Source: Marivirga tractuosa DSM 4126
GTDB lineage: Bacteria > Bacteroidota > Bacteroidia > Cytophagales > Cyclobacteriaceae
Assembly: GCF_000183425.1 (NCBI RefSeq)
Contig: NC_014759.1
Coordinates: forward strand, 62,001-126,000
Direction of reading: 5' to 3'
Length of the DNA stretch: 64,000 nt
Numbering within the stretch: the stretch's first letter is position 1; each line of letters begins with the position of its first letter. Below, in pieces: positions 17,312 through 27,799 of the stretch. A program made the position numbers and the translations under genes. The notes below the pieces were generated by a model. That model searched no databases and had not been told where the DNA came from. It saw nothing but the letters and a program-made list of their open reading frames with translations.

Positions 17312-20300
17312 TTACTCCTCCAGTGTGTCTTCCAATTCTCTCAAATCCACAGGAACCACTCTAGAAATTCCTAATTCAACCATAGTTACACCATAAATCA
17401 CATCTGTGCTGGACATGGTTCTTTTATTGTGTGTCACAATAATAAACTGTGATTCTTTCGAGAATTCTCGGATGATATTATTGAATTTATCAATATTGGC
17501 ATCATCCAACGGGGCATCTACCTCATCAAAAATACAGAAAGGTGCAGGCTTTAAAAGATAAATTGCAAAGAGTAGGGAAGTAGCCGTTAAGGTTTTTTCT
17601 CCTCCTGATAATTGATTGATGGTCAATGGTCTTTTACCTTTTGGCTTTGCCATGATCTCAATTTTGGACTCTAAAGGATTATCTGGATCAGATAATTGTA
17701 AATCACACTCATCTTCATGGGTGAAAAGCGTACGGAATACCTTTTGAAAATTCTCTTTTATTTTTTCGTAAGCTTCAATGAAATTAGTTCGGGCTACTTC
17801 ATCAATTTCAGTAATGGTGTTGAGCAATGATTCTTTCGCATTGCGTAAATCTTCTCGCTGGGTTAAGATGAAATCATTCCGTTCTTTAATTTCTTCATAA
17901 GCCTCCATTGCCATTGGGTTAATGGGGCCAATGCGCTCCATTCTTTCCTTTAATTTGCTTACGGTATTTCTTAAATCATCAGCCGTTTCATCAGTCTCCA
18001 CTTCCTCTTCTTGAGAATTCATGATCTTATCCAAATCAATATCGAATTCCACAGAAAGCCTTTCTTTCACACTATTCAGCTCTAGTTTGGTTTCATTCAG
18101 GTTATTCTGAATGTGCATCAAAAGCTCGTCTACTTGCTCTTTATTGCGCTGAATATTCCGGCTTTCTTTCTCAATTTCGTCAATTTGCCCACGGGCGGCA
18201 TAGTAATCTTTCTCTACATCATTTACACCAATTTCAATCTGCTCTTTTTCATCATACATTCCCAATAATTCATCATCATTGGTTTCAGCCGTATCAATTA
18301 TGCCTTTTATGGCTTCCTCATTTTCTTTTAATTCAAGCTGGTTTTTCTCTAATCGGTCTTTGCTACTTTCAAAAGCAGTTTGCTTATAGCTTATTTCTTG
18401 CTCGAGGCTATTGACCCTATTTTGCTGCTGATGAAATTCAATATTTTCCTGATTGAAGGCAGATGATTTTTGGCTTAAAATTTCGTCTTGAACACTGAGG
18501 TCTTCACTTATAATGCTGAGCCTTTGTTCAATCTCCTTAAGTTTATCAGACTTTTTGCTAGCATCGGGCTTAATGGCTTCAATTTCCTCCATTAATGTTT
18601 CTCGCTGCTGTTCCATGCCCTCGCGCTTATTGGCAGCACTATTAAGCATTTGAGAAAACTGTTCTTGTTTAGTTCGAACGGAAACATATTCAGAGTTTAC
18701 TTCATTTATTTCCGTTTGAAGGATTTCAATATTTTCTCTGTAGCTATGTTCCTTTAAGTTATCCAAATCATTTTGTCGGCTTTCCAGGCTTTCTTTGATT
18801 TGGCTTATTTTTTTATTTAAATCCTTTATTTCAACTTGAAGCTTCTCTAAGTTTTTGGCTCTACCAATTCTTTTTCCTTCAAAGAGCCCTACGGAGCCTC
18901 CAGACATGCTGAATTTCCTTTTGGTAACCTTTCCGCTTTGGGTGATAAAGACACTGTCTTTATCATCAGGAATGGAATTGTAGTCACCTTTTACTACATA
19001 TACATTGTCAAGAATGAAACCAATAAGCTTCTTGTACTTGGCATCATACTCTACAATTTCAGTAGCAGCCACAGCCTGATCGTAAAGCTTTGAATCACTT
19101 GGTTTGAATTTGTCAAAATTATCTAAAATGAAAAAATGTGCTTTTCCTTTGCTAGCATCACTTAATAAATTGACTGCTTCAAAAGCTTGGGCTTCAGTTT
19201 CCACTATATAATAATTCATATAGGGCTCAAGGAAGTTTTCAATAGTAATGCGGTAATCTTCAGAACAAGTTAAAACATCTGAAAGGAGAGGAGCATTTTT
19301 ACCCCATTTTGAACTCTTCTTTAGGAATTTAATAGCTTCAGGAAATCCTTCTAAATTATCAACCAAAGATTTGGTCAGATTGTATTCGTTTTCCCTTGCA
19401 TCCAGCTTACGAGAAGATTGGGTCAATTCCTCCCTGATTAATTCAATGGTGTTTTTATGGTCTTCAATTTGTTGATTGAGATGATCTTCCTTGTGTTTAA
19501 GATTAGATAAGTATTCGTTTTTTTCTTTTAAGATTTTTGAAAGCTCTTCCAGTTTAGCGTCAAATTCTTCCAAACTAGCAGATTGCTCCGTAGTATCTGT
19601 ACTACTCTTTTCCAATTCCTGTTTTACTGATGAAAGCTGAATTTCTTTGATTTCCAGTGATTTGTTGAGCTGGTAAACTTCATTTTGTAAAGCTTTTTGC
19701 TGTTGATTTAAAGTATTGACTTCCTCTCGGATAGCAGCAGTTTTATTTTTCTGTTCTTCAAATTCAGATTTTAGTACTTCAACTCTTTGTTCTGTCTCAA
19801 AGAATATCTTTTCTGCTGAGGTCTTTTCTTGCTCTAAACTTTTAATACTGAAAGAAGCCCGTTCATTGCTTTGCTTATCCTGCTCAATTTGATTTTTTAA
19901 ACTATCACTTTTATCCTGCAAGAAGCGTAATCGCTCATTCTTGATTTTCTTTTCGCTTTCATATTGCCTGATTTTATTCACGTGTTCATTGAGTGCTTTC
20001 TGACGGCTAGCCAATAACTTCTCTTTTTGCAATAATTCAGATTTGCCTTTTTCCAAAGCTGCTTCCTGTTCAGCTAATTGTCTATTTAGGCTGAGTTTTT
20101 TGTCATTTTCAGCTTCAACTTGTTTGGTGAGGTTAAGAAATACTTCTCTTTTGTCTGCTACTGTTTTCTTAGCCAGTAAAATACTTTTCTCCTTGTATTC
20201 ACCTTTGTATTGATAATATCGCTCAGCTTGCTTCGCTTGTTTCTCAAGTGATTTTAAGTTTTTCTCAATCTCAAAGAGTAAATCTTCTACTCTTTCTAAA

Positions 20301-20860
20301 TCAGCGTCCGTATCGGATAATTTTTTGATCGTTTCCTTCTTTCTGATTTTGAATTTACTAATACCAGCCGCCTCTTCGAACAAGCCTCTTCTGGAATTGT
20401 CTTTGTCAGTCAAGATATCATCCACCATTTTTAATTCAATGATGGCATAACTATTAGAGCTAATCCCAGTGTCCATAAAGAGGTTTGTAATATCTTTTAA
20501 TCGACAACTCACTCCATTGAGTAAATATTCACTTTCCCCGGTTCGATAATACCTTCTGGTGATGGTAACATTAGAGTATTCGGTTGGAAGAAGATTTTTG
20601 GTATTATTAAAAGTAAGTGAAACTTCAGCTAAATTACTTTGCTTACGTTTTTTAGTACCATTAAAAATAACGTTCTCCATTTTATCGGATCGGAGCATTC
20701 GTGATTTTTGTTCACCTAATACCCATCTAATGGCATCCACTACATTGGATTTACCACATCCGTTTGGCCCCACAATTCCAGTGATACCTTTATCAAAATT
20801 AATGACCATTCGGTCACCGAAACTCTTAAATCCTTTTATTTCAAGTTTGGTTAGCTGCAT
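17312..20860 (-). CDS. smc: chromosome segregation protein SMC
   Basis: Condensin ATPase, 1182 residues. Walker A GPNGCGKSN at 31-39, long coiled-coil arms (about 170-500 and 670-1010), hinge domain between (about 515-640, LSDVLTCSEDYR and the GKVTKRKFSMSGG end), and the head's C-terminal half with the signature LSGGEKTL and Walker B FCIFDEVDAPLDD. All ATPase motifs are intact. The scpA/scpB partners are not in the window. A TAAATTTG -7-like box sits on the minus strand at 20902-20909, with no good -33 match. Confidence 0.97.
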   Translation of the reverse strand: MQLTKLEIKGFKSFGDRMVINFDKGITGIVGPNGCGKSNVVDAIRWVLGEQKSRMLRSDKMENVIFNGTKKRKQSNLAEVSLTFNNTKNLLPTEYSNVTITRRYYRTGESEYLLNGVSCRLKDITNLFMDTGISSNSYAIIELKMVDDILTDKDNSRRGLFEEAAGISKFKIRKKETIKKLSDTDADLERVEDLLFEIEKNLKSLEKQAKQAERYYQYKGEYKEKSILLAKKTVADKREVFLNLTKQVEAENDKKLSLNRQLAEQEAALEKGKSELLQKEKLLASRQKALNEHVNKIRQYESEKKIKNERLRFLQDKSDSLKNQIEQDKQSNERASFSIKSLEQEKTSAEKIFFETEQRVEVLKSEFEEQKNKTAAIREEVNTLNQQQKALQNEVYQLNKSLEIKEIQLSSVKQELEKSSTDTTEQSASLEEFDAKLEELSKILKEKNEYLSNLKHKEDHLNQQIEDHKNTIELIREELTQSSRKLDARENEYNLTKSLVDNLEGFPEAIKFLKKSSKWGKNAPLLSDVLTCSEDYRITIENFLEPYMNYYIVETEAQAFEAVNLLSDASKGKAHFFILDNFDKFKPSDSKLYDQAVAATEIVEYDAKYKKLIGFILDNVYVVKGDYNSIPDDKDSVFITQSGKVTKRKFSMSGGSVGLFEGKRIGRAKNLEKLQVEIKDLNKKISQIKESLESRQNDLDNLKEHSYRENIEILQTEINEVNSEYVSVRTKQEQFSQMLNSAANKREGMEQQRETLMEEIEAIKPDASKKSDKLKEIEQRLSIISEDLSVQDEILSQKSSAFNQENIEFHQQQNRVNSLEQEISYKQTAFESSKDRLEKNQLELKENEEAIKGIIDTAETNDDELLGMYDEKEQIEIGVNDVEKDYYAARGQIDEIEKESRNIQRNKEQVDELLMHIQNNLNETKLELNSVKERLSVEFDIDLDKIMNSQEEEVETDETADDLRNTVSKLKERMERIGPINPMAMEAYEEIKERNDFILTQREDLRNAKESLLNTITEIDEVARTNFIEAYEKIKENFQKVFRTLFTHEDECDLQLSDPDNPLESKIEIMAKPKGKRPLTINQLSGGEKTLTATSLLFAIYLLKPAPFCIFDEVDAPLDDANIDKFNNIIREFSKESQFIIVTHNKRTMSSTDVIYGVTMVELGISRVVPVDLRELEDTLEE

Positions 20861-21107
20861 AATTCTTACTCAAAAAATCTACGCTCGAAAAAAGCGGATA
20901 ACAAATTTATAATTTATTTGGAGAAGTGGGTAATGATAAAGGATGTTCTGTTTAAAAAATGCTTAAACGGTTGATATAAAACTACTGAATTGATTTTGTA
21001 AACTTATTTGAAAGTAAATTTAATCGTAAATAATACTGTAATGACTCAATTTTTAGTTGAAATTTTATTATTTATGTGTCGGAAAAAACCTAAAAATCAC
21101 CAAAACT

Positions 21108-23279
21108 ATGAGTCATCCTAATCTGCTCACCTCTACCCGAGAACCCCTGGATGTTGAATTGAAAGTTAAAGAAGGAAAAGTGCCTGATGATTTATCAGGC
21201 TTTGTATTTATCAATTCAGGTGCAGGAACAGTTAATAGTGGAGGATTGCCCTATGAAAGAAAGCTTCCTAATGGGGAATTTAACCAGGAATTTGGTTCAC
21301 CTGTTATAAACGGAGATGGTTATATGTACCGTTTTGATTTTACAGAAGAAGGCAAGGTGAAGCTGAAAACACGATTGTTAAAAACACCTTGTTTTTATGC
21401 TGATATTGCTTCTAGCCCTATTTTGAATCCGAATAATCCTTTTGCAGATATTGCCTTTAAGAATAGGGGGTTAGCTAGGATGTCTATGAAGTTAGGGACA
21501 AGGAATCAAATTAATACTGCCATAACACCATTCCGAAAACCAGGTGATAAGCAATCACGGCTTTTAGCCACTTTTGATGCTGGTAGACCCTTCGAATTTG
21601 ATCCCAAAAGTTTGGATTTAATTACACCAATAGGTGAAAATAAGTTTTGGAGGGCTGGAACTCCGCCATTTTTGAATAACCCATTTCCCATGGTGTTGAC
21701 TACAGCTCATCCGGTTTATGATCCCGAAACCAAGGAAGTTTTTAGTGTGAATTTTACTAAGACTACTAGAAATTTGTTGAGTGCTACAGAGATTTTTCAT
21801 TTGATATTCAGGAGTGAGGAAGAAATTGAAAGAAGATTAGAAGAAAGAATTAGTAGATGGGAAGCCATAGATGATAAAGAGCAGGTAGTAAAGGAGGTAA
21901 ATGATTTCTTTTACGAAGAAGCCACGGAAAAAGAACCCAAATCCATTTGGGATAAACTAAGGGGATGGTACTGGAAGTTAATTGGGAGACATTTTTCCAA
22001 TGAAGATGCTGTTTATTTAGTTCAATGGACAGGATCTAAAAATCCTAAGTCCTATAAAATTGTGAATGAGAATGGTTCTAATATTCAGATTCAACACAAT
22101 ATGCATCAAATTGGATTCACTAAGGATTATGTTCTTTTAGCGGATACCAATTTTAAATTTACATTAGATGTGATGTTGAATAATCCTTTTCCTAATAACC
22201 AGAGGATTGATTCATTTTTAAGGGAATTGTTGGATGGTGCTCAAAATGATTATTCAACACTTTACATAGTACATCGAAAGGATTTAGTGCCTGAAAATAA
22301 GGAAGTGAAGGCACATAAGGTAGTACTTCCAGTGGAAACGGTTCATTTCTCAGCTAACTATGAAAATCCTAATGGGGTTGTTACTTTACATGCGGCACAC
22401 AATTGCAGTGCATGTCCAGCAGAATGGGTTCGCTATTATGATGAATGTAAATTACATAATAAACCAATCGATCCCCAAAGAGTTGGGATGTTAGCAGTAG
22501 GGGAGATGGATATTGGGAAAATTGGTAAGATTGTTATTGATGTAAAAAATCGGGATAATCTTGAAGATAAGACGGTGTTTTTACATTTGGAAGGTAAACC
22601 TGGGACAAAAGATCCTGGCCCTCATACTTGGGGAGTTGGGCTTTACACCTATTGTGATATGCTTTCACCTGATAAAAATGTTGGTGAGATAAAACATATT
22701 TTCTGGCAGGCATACGGTTTAGATGATCAGCTCTTAACAGATTTTATGTACAGACTTTATCAGGATCCTAAAAGAAACAGAGTGTATAGTGCTGAACAGA
22801 TGCTTGAATTTACAAAAAAGGGTGCTCCATTTGTTCTAGAGACAGTTGAAACTGATTCGATGAAAGCTACGGATCACTATAGTTTTCCTGCTCATACGTT
22901 TATGTGGTCCTTGCAGTTTATACCTAGTAAGACTAAAAATAATGCTATTCCTGAATCTTTGAATGGTTATATTTTATGTACGGTAATTGGAGAACAAAAA
23001 AATGACCAACAGACGAATTCCTACTTCTCGGAAATATGGATATTTGATGCGTCTGATTTGAAGAAAGGTCCTGTAGCAAAGCTACATCATAATGAATTGC
23101 AGTTCGCTTTTACGATCCATTCAGTATGGGTGAAAGAGGCTGCGGAAGTAAGTATTCCTGATTATAAAATTGATATAAAGCAAGACTACAATGAGCAGAT
23201 AAAACATATTAAGCGTAGGTGGCTACGTAAAAAAGTACAATCTTTGATGAATGATCATGTTTATCCTCATTTTCGATAA
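21108..23279 (+). CDS. carotenoid oxygenase family protein
   Basis: RPE65/carotenoid-cleavage dioxygenase family, 723 residues from the ATG at 21108 (an upstream TTG at 21057 adds an unlikely 17 residues). The seven-bladed propeller fold is indicated by the four iron-ligand histidine contexts: QHNMHQIGF, TLHAAHNCSA, GPHTWGVGLY and FTIHSVWVKE. It is longer than plant and cyanobacterial members because of insertions such as the acidic/basic stretch around 255-330. Probable role: oxidative cleavage of a carotenoid or apocarotenoid; the substrate is unknown. Marine Cytophagales are usually carotenoid-pigmented, which fits. Confidence 0.85.
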   Translation: MSHPNLLTSTREPLDVELKVKEGKVPDDLSGFVFINSGAGTVNSGGLPYERKLPNGEFNQEFGSPVINGDGYMYRFDFTEEGKVKLKTRLLKTPCFYADIASSPILNPNNPFADIAFKNRGLARMSMKLGTRNQINTAITPFRKPGDKQSRLLATFDAGRPFEFDPKSLDLITPIGENKFWRAGTPPFLNNPFPMVLTTAHPVYDPETKEVFSVNFTKTTRNLLSATEIFHLIFRSEEEIERRLEERISRWEAIDDKEQVVKEVNDFFYEEATEKEPKSIWDKLRGWYWKLIGRHFSNEDAVYLVQWTGSKNPKSYKIVNENGSNIQIQHNMHQIGFTKDYVLLADTNFKFTLDVMLNNPFPNNQRIDSFLRELLDGAQNDYSTLYIVHRKDLVPENKEVKAHKVVLPVETVHFSANYENPNGVVTLHAAHNCSACPAEWVRYYDECKLHNKPIDPQRVGMLAVGEMDIGKIGKIVIDVKNRDNLEDKTVFLHLEGKPGTKDPGPHTWGVGLYTYCDMLSPDKNVGEIKHIFWQAYGLDDQLLTDFMYRLYQDPKRNRVYSAEQMLEFTKKGAPFVLETVETDSMKATDHYSFPAHTFMWSLQFIPSKTKNNAIPESLNGYILCTVIGEQKNDQQTNSYFSEIWIFDASDLKKGPVAKLHHNELQFAFTIHSVWVKEAAEVSIPDYKIDIKQDYNEQIKHIKRRWLRKKVQSLMNDHVYPHFR

Positions 23280-23340
23280 ATGATTTTTATTTTCAATAAT
23301 ACTGTGTTAATCTCGCATTGGAATTTTTTATAAAAAGTAC

Positions 23341-24867
23341 ATGAAGCTTAATATTGCAGATAGTTTTGGTATCAATTTGAATGAAGCTTGGAAAGAGGAG
23401 TATAAGCGAATAGGACATGTTTATGCACGATGGGGTGCACTTCTGGTTATATTTCTATTTCCACTAAGTACTATTCCAGAGCTTTCTATTGAAAAGGCTA
23501 ATATCAACGTTTGGTATGCCTTTAGATACGGACCGTCCGTCATTGTAGGGATTGTATTTCTACTGCATCAAAAGTATAAGTTTAGCCATGAATTGTTGTT
23601 TGAGATTATTGCATTCTGTCTTTTTACATCTGCTGCTTATATGGTGGATTGTGCTGATTGGATGACCTACATGATTTCAATGGTCACAGTTTTTATCACC
23701 AGCGCAGTTTTGGTCATATTAAGACCATTTTATTTTGTCATTAACTTCTTTGCAGTATTCCTAATTCAGGTACTAGTCCACACTTATTTTTGCGAGGCAG
23801 GAGTATTAGATTATTTCATGATGAAAGGAGTTAACATTTTAATTGTAGTAGGTATTGCTACATTTTCAATGGCAGCTTTTAGATACTATATCATGAAGAA
23901 TAACTTCATGCATCGTGTGGCTCTTCAGGAAGCTCATTTTGAATTACAAGAGAGAAATCAAAGTTTGATAAAGGCACAGAAAGATCTAAGATTTAAGAGT
24001 GATCAAATTTCTGAGCAGAATGAAGAGCTTAAAATGCAGAAGGAAGAAATTCTTTCACAAAGGGATGCAATGCAATCGCAGAAAGAATTTATTGAAAAAC
24101 AGAACAGAGATATAATTGGTAGCATTCGGTATGCTCAAAGGATTCAATCTGCTATGCTATGGCCGCAATTATTTTCTTTCCATTTATTTCCGCTGCCCAA
24201 TAAAAATCACCTGAAACAATATCCCTAGGTATAAATAATACAAAAGACTTAGGTAGTAATTTTTTAATAAATGTATTGGTAGATAGACTGTACTGGTCAT
24301 GGTGTTCCTGGTGCTTTCATGTCGTTGGTGGGTGATACCAACATGAACCAGATAGTTTTGCAAGAAGAAGTGACCGATCCAGCAGAGATTTTAAATAAAT
24401 TACATGAAGGTGTTTGTGGTTATTTAAAACAGTCTGAAACGGAAAATCAAGATGGAATGGATGCAGCTATAGTGGTTATTGATGAGCAGAAAAAGTCCAT
24501 TCAGTTTGCTGGAGCTAAGAATCCACTTGTGATAATTAATGATAAGCAAGAAATTGAAATCATTAAGGGTGATAAAATGTCTATCGGTGGTAAGAGAAAA
24601 TCCAATATTGATGAGCGCTTCAAAACACATAAAATTGAATATAACTCTCAAAACACTTTCTATATTTTCTCGGATGGGTACCAGGACCAATTTGGCGGTC
24701 CAAATGATAAGAAGTTTATGGTCAGAAGCTTTAGAAAGTTACTACAAGAAGTTTCTGGAAAAGCGATGAATGATCAGTATCATGTCTTAAACAAGCGATT
24801 CGATGACTGGAAGCATGGCTATAGTCAGACAGATGATGTACTATTGATTGGTTTTAAGTTAGAATAG
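23341..24867 (+). pseudogene. SpoIIE-type PP2C phosphatase with membrane sensor, broken by an internal inversion
   Basis: The intact gene would encode a 508-residue serine phosphatase: N-terminal membrane domain (about six segments, residues 25-190), coiled coil (about 190-265, QISEQNEELKMQKEEIL), the linker [16 protein letters not shown] typical of Bacteroidota SpoIIE regulators, and the PP2C/SpoIIE domain. As written, the frame leaves the family after SAML at 24160 and stops at 24228; the rest of the domain resumes at 24283 ([36 protein letters not shown]) to 24867. The missing 40 codons are present in between but on the opposite strand (see 24161-24282). Re-inverting them joins both halves in frame with no other change. 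Such proteins normally act in partner-switching or stress signalling. Confidence 0.9.
24161..24282 (-). other. 122-bp inverted segment encoding the phosphatase catalytic core
   Basis: On the minus strand this segment reads [17 protein letters not shown], then [18 protein letters not shown] and KKIIAA, which is the metal-binding GDFYW part of the SpoIIE domain. It is bounded by CTAT (24157-24160) and ATAG (24283-24286), a 4-bp inverted repeat. Flipping it gives ...AML-ST... at the left junction and [14 protein letters not shown] at the right, both exactly on family consensus and in frame. There is no stop or frameshift inside, so the inversion is recent, reversible, or an assembly artefact. 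Confidence 0.92.
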
Positions 24868-24935
24868 TTTAATGATTTACTTTTTCATTAGCGAATGATA
24901 GCTTTTTTTATCTAAAGTTTTCGTAATTTTATTTT

Positions 24936-25478
24936 ATGGAAGATTACAAAATCCTCATATATATAGTTCTTTCAATTTTATACTTTCTATTTAAAGGAAG
25001 GGGTAAAAAGAAAAAGCCTGTCACTAGGAAAAAAGCTGATTCTCAGCAAGCTGAACAAAGTTCAAATCAGAAAAAGAGACCAAAATCTTTTGAAGAATTG
25101 TTGGCAGAATTAAGTGGTGAAAATCTTGAGAAGGAAGAGGAGACACAAAGTGGTGATGAAATTCTAAGAGAAAGTGAAGAGATTAAATCTCTTTCAGAGC
25201 AAGTTGATGAACGTCCAATGCATCAGCAAGTAAGCCAAGAAGATTATGAAAATGCTGATGAAACTTTAAAAGAACTTTATAAAAAAGGAGAGAAATTAAA
25301 AAGTATTGATGAGTTAGTTAATATTGATAAAGTTTCAACCCAAAGCAACAGGTTCAAAGAGTTTGAGGATCAATCAAATGAAAATCAATTTGCTCAAGAA
25401 ATAAGAGAGGGCTTGTCCGATCCTGAAAGTGCTAAGAAAGCAATTGTTTATGCTGAAATTCTTAATCGGAAGTATTAA
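24936..25478 (+). CDS. membrane-anchored charged protein, hypothetical
   Basis: 180 residues: one N-terminal membrane helix (about 6-20, ILIYIVLSILYFLF), a basic patch KGRGKKKK, then a long hydrophilic region rich in Glu, Lys and Gln, and a C-terminal short conserved-looking end (EIREGLSDPESAKKAIVYAEILNRKY) that resembles the usual close of Cytophagales proteins with a single helix and charged tail. I recognise no catalytic domain. Its 3' end overlaps the convergent next gene by 17 bases. Confidence 0.7.
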   Translation: MEDYKILIYIVLSILYFLFKGRGKKKKPVTRKKADSQQAEQSSNQKKRPKSFEELLAELSGENLEKEEETQSGDEILRESEEIKSLSEQVDERPMHQQVSQEDYENADETLKELYKKGEKLKSIDELVNIDKVSTQSNRFKEFEDQSNENQFAQEIREGLSDPESAKKAIVYAEILNRKY

Positions 25479-25935
25479 TGCTGACCTCTTGTAATTTATA
25501 ATTTTCTATAAACCACTCGTCATCTGCATTTTTTTCCAGCTGCGCATCTAATAATATTTTTTGTTCTTTTTCATAATACATTCTCGAATTTTGATAAGAT
25601 AACAACACTTTCGCTGTGGATTTTGTAAGCATAAATTCATCAATCCTGATGATGAATTTATGCTCTAAATCGTCTAAGTCTCTTTCAGAAATAATTCGAA
25701 CAGATTTATCATGTACTTGTAGTGTAATGTCTTTATTCTCCAATGCAGGAAAGCCTATCATTAATACTTCTTGTCTAGAGTTTGTACTGACAAACCGAGG
25801 GGAATAAGATAAGTGTTTTTGAAATTCTTCAATATCAAAAACACTCTGTAAGATCTCTTGTTGCTCATTTTGTTGCGATATTTTCGAAGTAAAGGGAGTT
25901 AGCAGTATAAAAAATAGGCTGAGAGCGTAATTCAT
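25462..25935 (-). CDS. secreted hypothetical protein
   Basis: 157 residues with an N-terminal signal peptide (MNYALSLFFILLTPFTSK), then a soluble domain of alternating beta-strands. No family recognised. It may be periplasmic. It is convergent with and overlaps the preceding gene by 17 bases, so terminator signals for both must lie inside coding sequence. No cysteine near the cleavage site, so not a lipoprotein. Confidence 0.65.
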   Translation of the reverse strand: MNYALSLFFILLTPFTSKISQQNEQQEILQSVFDIEEFQKHLSYSPRFVSTNSRQEVLMIGFPALENKDITLQVHDKSVRIISERDLDDLEHKFIIRIDEFMLTKSTAKVLLSYQNSRMYYEKEQKILLDAQLEKNADDEWFIENYKLQEVSINTSD

Positions 25936-26037
25936 TTTATTATTTAATTGATATAAATAAATATAATCAAATCTAATTAAAATGATTATGAATTAATATC
26001 TTAAATTTTATGGAAGTACCTTTTAATTACAAATTGC

Positions 26038-27299
26038 CTATAAAACGAACCTGATTGGGATAACTCTTCTAGAATTAACATTTTCTCCATTTTGTTTACC
26101 AGGAATCCAGTCACCGTAGTTTTTAAGTACTTGAATAGCTAATTCATCACAGCCACCACCAATTCCCTTTACGGCTTGCATGTTACTTAAGCTTCCATCC
26201 TTTTGAATCACAAACTGGATATAAACCACGCCTTCTATTCTATTACGAATGGCTTGTTCAGGATAGTTTCCTTGTAAATCATCACTTATAGCTTTATAAA
26301 ATTCATGAATTCCGCCTCTAGGCTTTGCCTGTTCCTCAACTAAGGTTAAGACTCTTGTGTCGTCAATATCATCATTTTGTAGTACTTCATTAGTGGGTAT
26401 AGAATTGCTTTCCTGTTTTAGGACTACTTCCTCTGATTGATTTAAGTCGCAGGCAAATATAGTACTTATCAAAACCAAACTGAGCCCCACTAAGAAAGGC
26501 TTACTTTTTGAATTTTTGTTACTTCTCAACATGTTCAACCTGTTTAAGATGGTAGGCTTCGCAAAATAGCTTACAAATTGAAGTTGCTTGTAGTTGAGTG
26601 TTTGCTGGACTAGCAATTGAACGTAATTAGTTTTTGGAGTGTCTTTGCATGCATATTCATCAGCTAAAAACTCGTGATTTTCAACTATATATTTTTTGAT
26701 TTTCTTGTTAAAAGGATTGAAAATTAAGATTGATGATAAGATTTCTACCCAGATAATATCAAAAAAATGGAATGTTTTTCGATGAGCTTCTTCGTGTTTA
26801 ATTATGACATTTTTGTTTTCATCATTCTTCAGTGTATTTGGAATCAAGGTTTTGTTTAGAAATGTAAAGGGAGGGATTTCATCTTCAACCCAATATATCT
26901 TTCGCTTGAAATCAAATCTTGCGAAGCGATAAAGCAGTTTGAATTGGTAATAACTTTTTGTAAATTTTATTAAAAAAATAGAAGTGATAATGAAACTAAA
27001 AACCCGTATATCCACGGGAAAATTACTTCAAAAGTAACTAAATTGTTTGCTGCTGTATTAGCAGAATTACTCATTCCTGCACTGTAGGTAGCAGTATCTA
27101 ATAGAGATGGTTCAAGAAATTTTATGTTGTTAAAAATTTTAAAGTCTAGCAAAGGGGCAACAATACTTACCCCATATATTGCTAGAAGATAAAAACGATT
27201 GAAGGTGAAGCTTTTTTCAGTTCTTAAAGTAAAATGATAAATACCCCCTAGAATCAAAAACAACAAATGGGCTTTTAAAATGTAAATTAAGGTTTCCAT
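26038..27299 (-). pseudogene. M56 (BlaR1/MecR1-like) membrane metallopeptidase with TonB C-terminal domain, frameshifted
   Basis: The first part (27299 to 26970) encodes METLIYILKAHLLFLILGG... with three membrane helices and stops; the second (from about 27015 to 26038, -1 frame) continues with further helices, the zinc motif HEEAH (near IIKHEEAHRKTF), NHEFLADEYAC, and a TonB_C-like domain (YPEQAIRNRIEGVVYIQF ... RRVIPIRFVL). The two frames join naturally if a run of five T after GGG (near 27001) originally had six: WIYGFFSFIITSIF. So this is one gene with a one-base deletion at a homopolymer, or a sequencing error. It follows the BlaI-type repressor gene by six bases; such pairs sense envelope stress or antibiotics. 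Confidence 0.85.
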
Positions 27300-27305
27300 T
27301 ATGGA

Positions 27306-27665
27306 CTATTTTTGATCTTTCAGATGCTTCATAACTTCATCTAATTCAGTGGTACTGAGGTTTTCCTCTTTCGCAAAAAATGAAGCCATATTAGCAAATG
27401 AGCCTTCAAAATAGCCATGAATAAGTTTTTTGAGGCTTTGCTTTTTGTATTCATCCTTTTTTAGTAACGGATAATACAAATAGCTTTTACCTGTTTTTTC
27501 ATGTCCAACTACTCCTTTTCTTTCTAGTATTCGAATAATTGTACTTACGGTATTGTAAGCTGGCTTGGGTTCTGGCAAAGTTTCTAAAACTTCTTTTACA
27601 TAAGCTTTCTTCAAGCTCCATAGCTTATGCATGATTTGTTCTTCTGCTCTTGTTAATACTAACAT
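27306..27665 (-). CDS. BlaI/MecI/CopY family transcriptional repressor
   Basis: 119-residue winged-helix repressor: AEEQIMHKLWSLKKAYVKEVL is helix 1-2 and TVSTIIRILERKGVVGHEKTG the recognition helix and wing, followed by a dimerisation tail ending MKHLKDQK. Partner M56 gene is six bases downstream. In this family the protease arm inactivates the repressor on signal, so the frameshift in the neighbour would uncouple the system. The operator would be expected just upstream of 27665; I see no clear dyad there. Confidence 0.92.
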   Translation of the reverse strand: MLVLTRAEEQIMHKLWSLKKAYVKEVLETLPEPKPAYNTVSTIIRILERKGVVGHEKTGKSYLYYPLLKKDEYKKQSLKKLIHGYFEGSFANMASFFAKEENLSTTELDEVMKHLKDQK

Positions 27666-27799
27666 AATTTTCCCTATTATTTTGTTAAAAGCGTCAATAT
27701 AAAACTAATGGCCTAGTTTTGAAAGCATATCGTAAGTTTTTTAGAAAAAAAAACATTAATCTTACTGAATATTATAAATACCTGCTTTACAGCTTGCTA

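Noticed and set aside
24319..24867. Stand-alone gene for the C-terminal half of the phosphatase
   Set aside because: It lacks the GDFYW metal site and its frame continues upstream into [10 protein letters not shown] without a start; it is the 3' part of the inverted gene.
26038..27015. Stand-alone M56 gene from the GTG at 27015
   Set aside because: The start would lie in the middle of a membrane segment and the upstream frame supplies the missing N-terminus exactly, so this is one frameshifted gene.
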